A DNA stretch of 8,908 nucleotides from Thioalkalivibrio sp. (GTDB taxonomy: Bacteria; Pseudomonadota; Gammaproteobacteria; SpSt-1174): contig DSBO01000122.1 of assembly GCA_011046015.1 (NCBI GenBank), forward strand, positions 1-8,908. The letters run 5' to 3'. This document shows positions 7,078 to 8,908 of this stretch, piece after piece (within the stretch, counting starts at the first letter, position 1; each line of letters starts with the position of its first letter). The notes under the pieces were generated by a model. The model worked only from the letters and a program-made list of their open reading frames with translations, made no database searches and was not told the DNA's origin. The position numbers and the translations under genes are program-made.

Positions 7078-8613
7078 CTAGCGGCCCAGCGTCCCGAAGA
7101 TCAGCGTCGACAGCAGCCGTTCCACCGGCGCGAGGTCGTCGGTGAGTACCGGCAGCTCCGCCAGCGGCGTACCCGTCGCCAGCAAGCGGCCGGTGATGTC
7201 CTGCCACTCGCGCGCCGGCCAGTTGCGGGCCATCACGCGCTCGGACAGGGCCGTGGCGCCGCCCATGGTGATCACGTAAGTCATGCGCTCGGGCCGCTCG
7301 GGCCAGGCCTCCAGCCAGACGCGCACGTCGGCGAACACGGTGCCGAGTGTCTTCACGATGCTCTTCACCAGCCGGGGGTCAGGATGCGCATCCACCACGT
7401 TGAGCACGTACAGGCCGTCGGGCGTCAGGCGCGAGCGCACCAGCTCGGCGTACTCGGCGGTGACCAGGTGATAGGGGATCGCGATGTCATGGAAGACATC
7501 GCCCACGATGACGTCGAAGTGCCCCTCGGGCATGCCGGCCAGTACCCGCCGGGCGTCCGAATGGATGATGCGGTCGGCGGCGCCGTCGTAATACATCTGC
7601 TCGCGGGCCACCGCCGTCACCGCCGGGTCGATCTCGGCGATCACGATCTCGGCGTCGGGGTAGCGCGCCCGCAGCGCGCGCGGCTGTGTATAGGCGCCAC
7701 CGCCGGCGAAGAAACTACGCAGCGGCCGCCCCTCGATGCCGTCGGCATGCGCCACGATCACCTCGTCCATCAGGTGCGTGTACGGCGAGGGCAGAAAGCG
7801 CGGGCGCTCGCGATGGCTGATACCGTGCAGCAGGTGATCCAGCACCAGACCGCGCCCCTGGCCGAAAGGCAGGTCGCGGCTCACGTCCACCACGCGGATA
7901 CAGAAGTAGTTGGTCTCGCGGTCGCACAGTGCCTCGAAACCGCCGCGCGCGCCGGTCCAGGACACCAGGCCCACGGCCAGTACCGCCAGCACCGCGATCG
8001 CGGGCATGCGGCGGCGCAGGAAGACGAGGGCGAGCAGGGCGAGCACGGCGCCGGTGCCGAGAATCACCGCCCGGGTACCGAAGTACTGGATGAAGACGTA
8101 GCCGGTGGCAAAGGTGCCGACGATGCTGCCGAAGGCCGCCAACGCGTGCATCATGCCGACGATGTGCCCGGTGCGCGCATCCAGCCTGAGCGCCAGCGTG
8201 GTGAGCAGGGGCGTGACCACCCCGAGCAGCACGGCCGGGACGAAGAAGAGCGTGGCCACGTAGACGAAGCTCGCCGCCAGCAGCCCCATCTCCATGCGCT
8301 GCAGCGGCCCGCCCACCAGGGTGAGCAACAACAGCACGCCGACGCAGGCCAACGCGCCGGCGCCCAGCACCCAGCCCGCCACGGACTCGTCGGCCCCGCG
8401 ATCGGCCCATACCCCGCCCAGCCAGTTGCCGACGGACAGGCCACCGAGCACCACACCGATGATCGCCGTCCAGGAATACAGCGACGCCCCGATATACGGC
8501 GCCAGCAACCGCGCGGCCGCGATTTCCAGCGCCATCAGGCCCGCCGAGCTCAGAAAGATCGCCAGCGCGTAGACCGCCAGCCGTGCACGCGGCCGTGCCG
8601 TTGCCTGTTCCAT
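7078..8613 (-). CDS. Membrane protein fused to a spermidine-synthase-like domain
   Basis: The product has 511 residues: a membrane half and a soluble SAM-binding half, the layout annotated as 'fused MFS/spermidine synthase'. The N-terminal half has about seven or eight hydrophobic segments between residues 12 and 219, without loops of any size. The C-terminal half (about 225-511) has a Rossmann methyltransferase-like fold: glycine loop SFFAGGGAYTQPR (300-312), acidic residues IAEIDP (325-330) for the SAM-type ribose, SDARR (352-356), then FDVIVGDVFHDIAIPYHL (366-383). LVLDHLLHG (256-264) corresponds to the LDG..Q region of spermidine synthases, and LTDDLAPVE (490-498) is typical of this family. 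True aminopropyltransferases have D(C/S)(T/S)DP where this has DVFHD; the first Asp (D372) is kept but the TDP is not. Polyamine synthesis is therefore not assured and the real substrate is unknown. The ATG at 8613 is preceded by GGGAG seven to eight bases upstream. A GTG at 8682 would add 23 residues with no hydrophobic or conserved character and is rejected. Confidence 0.9.
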   Translation of the reverse strand: MEQATARPRARLAVYALAIFLSSAGLMALEIAAARLLAPYIGASLYSWTAIIGVVLGGLSVGNWLGGVWADRGADESVAGWVLGAGALACVGVLLLLTLVGGPLQRMEMGLLAASFVYVATLFFVPAVLLGVVTPLLTTLALRLDARTGHIVGMMHALAAFGSIVGTFATGYVFIQYFGTRAVILGTGAVLALLALVFLRRRMPAIAVLAVLAVGLVSWTGARGGFEALCDRETNYFCIRVVDVSRDLPFGQGRGLVLDHLLHGISHRERPRFLPSPYTHLMDEVIVAHADGIEGRPLRSFFAGGGAYTQPRALRARYPDAEIVIAEIDPAVTAVAREQMYYDGAADRIIHSDARRVLAGMPEGHFDVIVGDVFHDIAIPYHLVTAEYAELVRSRLTPDGLYVLNVVDAHPDPRLVKSIVKTLGTVFADVRVWLEAWPERPERMTYVITMGGATALSERVMARNWPAREWQDITGRLLATGTPLAELPVLTDDLAPVERLLSTLIFGTLGR

Positions 8614-8744
8614 TCGTTTCTCCCGGATTGTCCCCGTCGTATGGACCGAATGATGACAGGGAAATTCCCCCGGGGCATCCACTACCAGGCGAACCGGCCT
8701 TCGATCGATAGACGGGGGCTCTCGGCGTGACAGTGATTCACGAT

Positions 8745-8774
8745 TTCACCCGGCCGGCGCTTTCACACTATGCT
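8745..8774 (+). promoter_or_regulatory. Candidate sigma-70 promoter of the right-hand gene
   Basis: TTCACC at 8745-8750 (four of six matches to TTGACA) and TATGCT at 8769-8774 (four of six matches to TATAAT, with the first T, the A and the last T kept) are separated by 18 bases. Transcription would begin near 8781, leaving a leader of about 50 bases that starts almost exactly at the 18-bp palindrome. Direct repeats of TTCAC overlap the promoter. This is a motif reading only. Confidence 0.45.
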
Positions 8775-8785
8775 TGGCCCATGAC

Positions 8786-8803
8786 GCGCCCGCATGCGGG
8801 CGC
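8786..8803. repeat. Perfect 18-bp palindrome in the leader of the right-hand gene
   Basis: The sequence GCGCCCGCATGCGGGCGC is identical to its reverse complement. It lies just after the predicted transcription start and 26 bases before the ATG at 8830. As DNA it could be an operator for a dimeric repressor; as RNA it could form a GC-rich hairpin at the 5' end that stabilises the message. There is no following T-run, so it is not an ordinary terminator. Confidence 0.7.
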
Positions 8804-8829
8804 ACGGCACTCAACCCAGGGAGATACCC

Positions 8830-8908
8830 ATGAAGGCGATTCTGATCAGTCCCGAGGAGCAGTCCATCGAGGCCATCGACATCAGCGGCAGGGAAGAGAT
8901 TGCAAAGC
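8830..8908 (+). CDS. Small conserved-type hypothetical protein, N-terminal part only (DUF3846-like)
   Basis: The first 26 codons of a gene that leaves the window on the right. The ATG follows a strong Shine-Dalgarno (AGGGAG, six bases clear of the start), which together with the promoter motif supports a real gene. The visible protein opens with MKAILISPEEQSIEAIDIS and continues with acidic and basic residues. This opening strand-turn-strand resembles small DUF3846-type proteins, which begin MKAxLIDP. Too little is visible for a firm family assignment, and no function can be proposed. There is no signal peptide or membrane segment in the visible part, so a cytoplasmic protein is likely. It is transcribed away from the synthase-like gene. 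Confidence 0.68.
   Translation, partial: MKAILISPEEQSIEAIDISGREEIAK

Larger units (their letters stand above)
8614..8829. promoter_or_regulatory. Divergent intergenic region with TTCAC/GTGA motifs
   Basis: This 216-base spacer separates the minus-strand synthase-like gene from the plus-strand gene at 8830, so it must hold promoters for both. Near the plus-strand promoter, TTCAC occurs three times (8737-8741, 8745-8749, 8762-8766) and GTGA twice (8727-8730, 8733-8736). Together they form the imperfect dyads CGTGA-N7-TCACG (8726-8742) and GTGATTCAC (8733-8741), which could bind a regulator. Closer to the synthase-like gene are the overlapping palindromes GGGAAATTCCC (8659-8669) and CCCCGGGG (8668-8675). 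I could not identify a convincing minus-strand promoter. Confidence 0.4.

Noticed and set aside
8614..8682. GTG start for the synthase-like gene
   Set aside because: The extra 23 residues look like non-coding leader, and the ATG at 8613 has a strong Shine-Dalgarno.
6889..8730. An open frame of 613 codons on the plus strand opposite the synthase-like gene
   Set aside because: The product is His/Gln/Arg-rich low-complexity sequence typical of antisense frames in GC-rich DNA.
8727..8741. CRP/FNR-type binding site in the GTGA...TCAC dyads
   Set aside because: The spacing is seven or nine bases rather than the six of TGTGA-N6-TCACA, and the outer bases do not fit.

Overview
The window is high-GC DNA with long, gap-poor genes on the minus strand. 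It looks like the chromosome of a Gram-negative gammaproteobacterium, because an outer-membrane TamA gene is followed directly by its partner TamB. The GC-rich, strongly biased codon use would suit an Ectothiorhodospiraceae/Chromatiales-type organism. That placement is an inference from composition and protein style, not from a marker gene. Nothing resembles a mobile element, phage, CRISPR array, tRNA or rRNA.

Reading in the direction of transcription, from the right end leftwards on the minus strand, there are five genes. (1) At 8613-7078 is a membrane protein fused to a spermidine-synthase-like, SAM-binding domain. (2) At 6970-5620 is a sensor histidine kinase of the NarX/UhpB (HisKA_3) class. 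It is broken by one extra G in a run of six, and its ATP-binding domain has lost most of its signature residues. (3) At 5499-3733 is tamA, preceded by a candidate extracytoplasmic-sigma (sigma-E type) promoter. (4) At 3733-254 is tamB, sharing one base with the tamA stop. (5) At 211-1 is the start of an exported protein that probably belongs to the same operon and runs off the left edge. One gene points the other way: at 8830 a small plus-strand gene starts and runs off the right edge. It has a recognisable promoter and a perfect 18-bp palindrome in its leader.

Functionally the core is the tamA-tamB pair. TamA is an Omp85-family barrel with three POTRA domains in the outer membrane. TamB is a long beta-rich protein anchored in the inner membrane and spanning the periplasm. 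Together they act in outer-membrane protein assembly and probably lipid transport to the outer membrane. The kinase has no response regulator beside it, and no functional link between it, the synthase-like protein and tamAB can be read from the sequence.

I did not find a convincing new multi-gene system. The points most worth a second look are the frameshifted and independently degenerate kinase, the sigma-E-like -35 element ahead of tamA, and the 18-bp palindrome in the leader of the right-hand gene.
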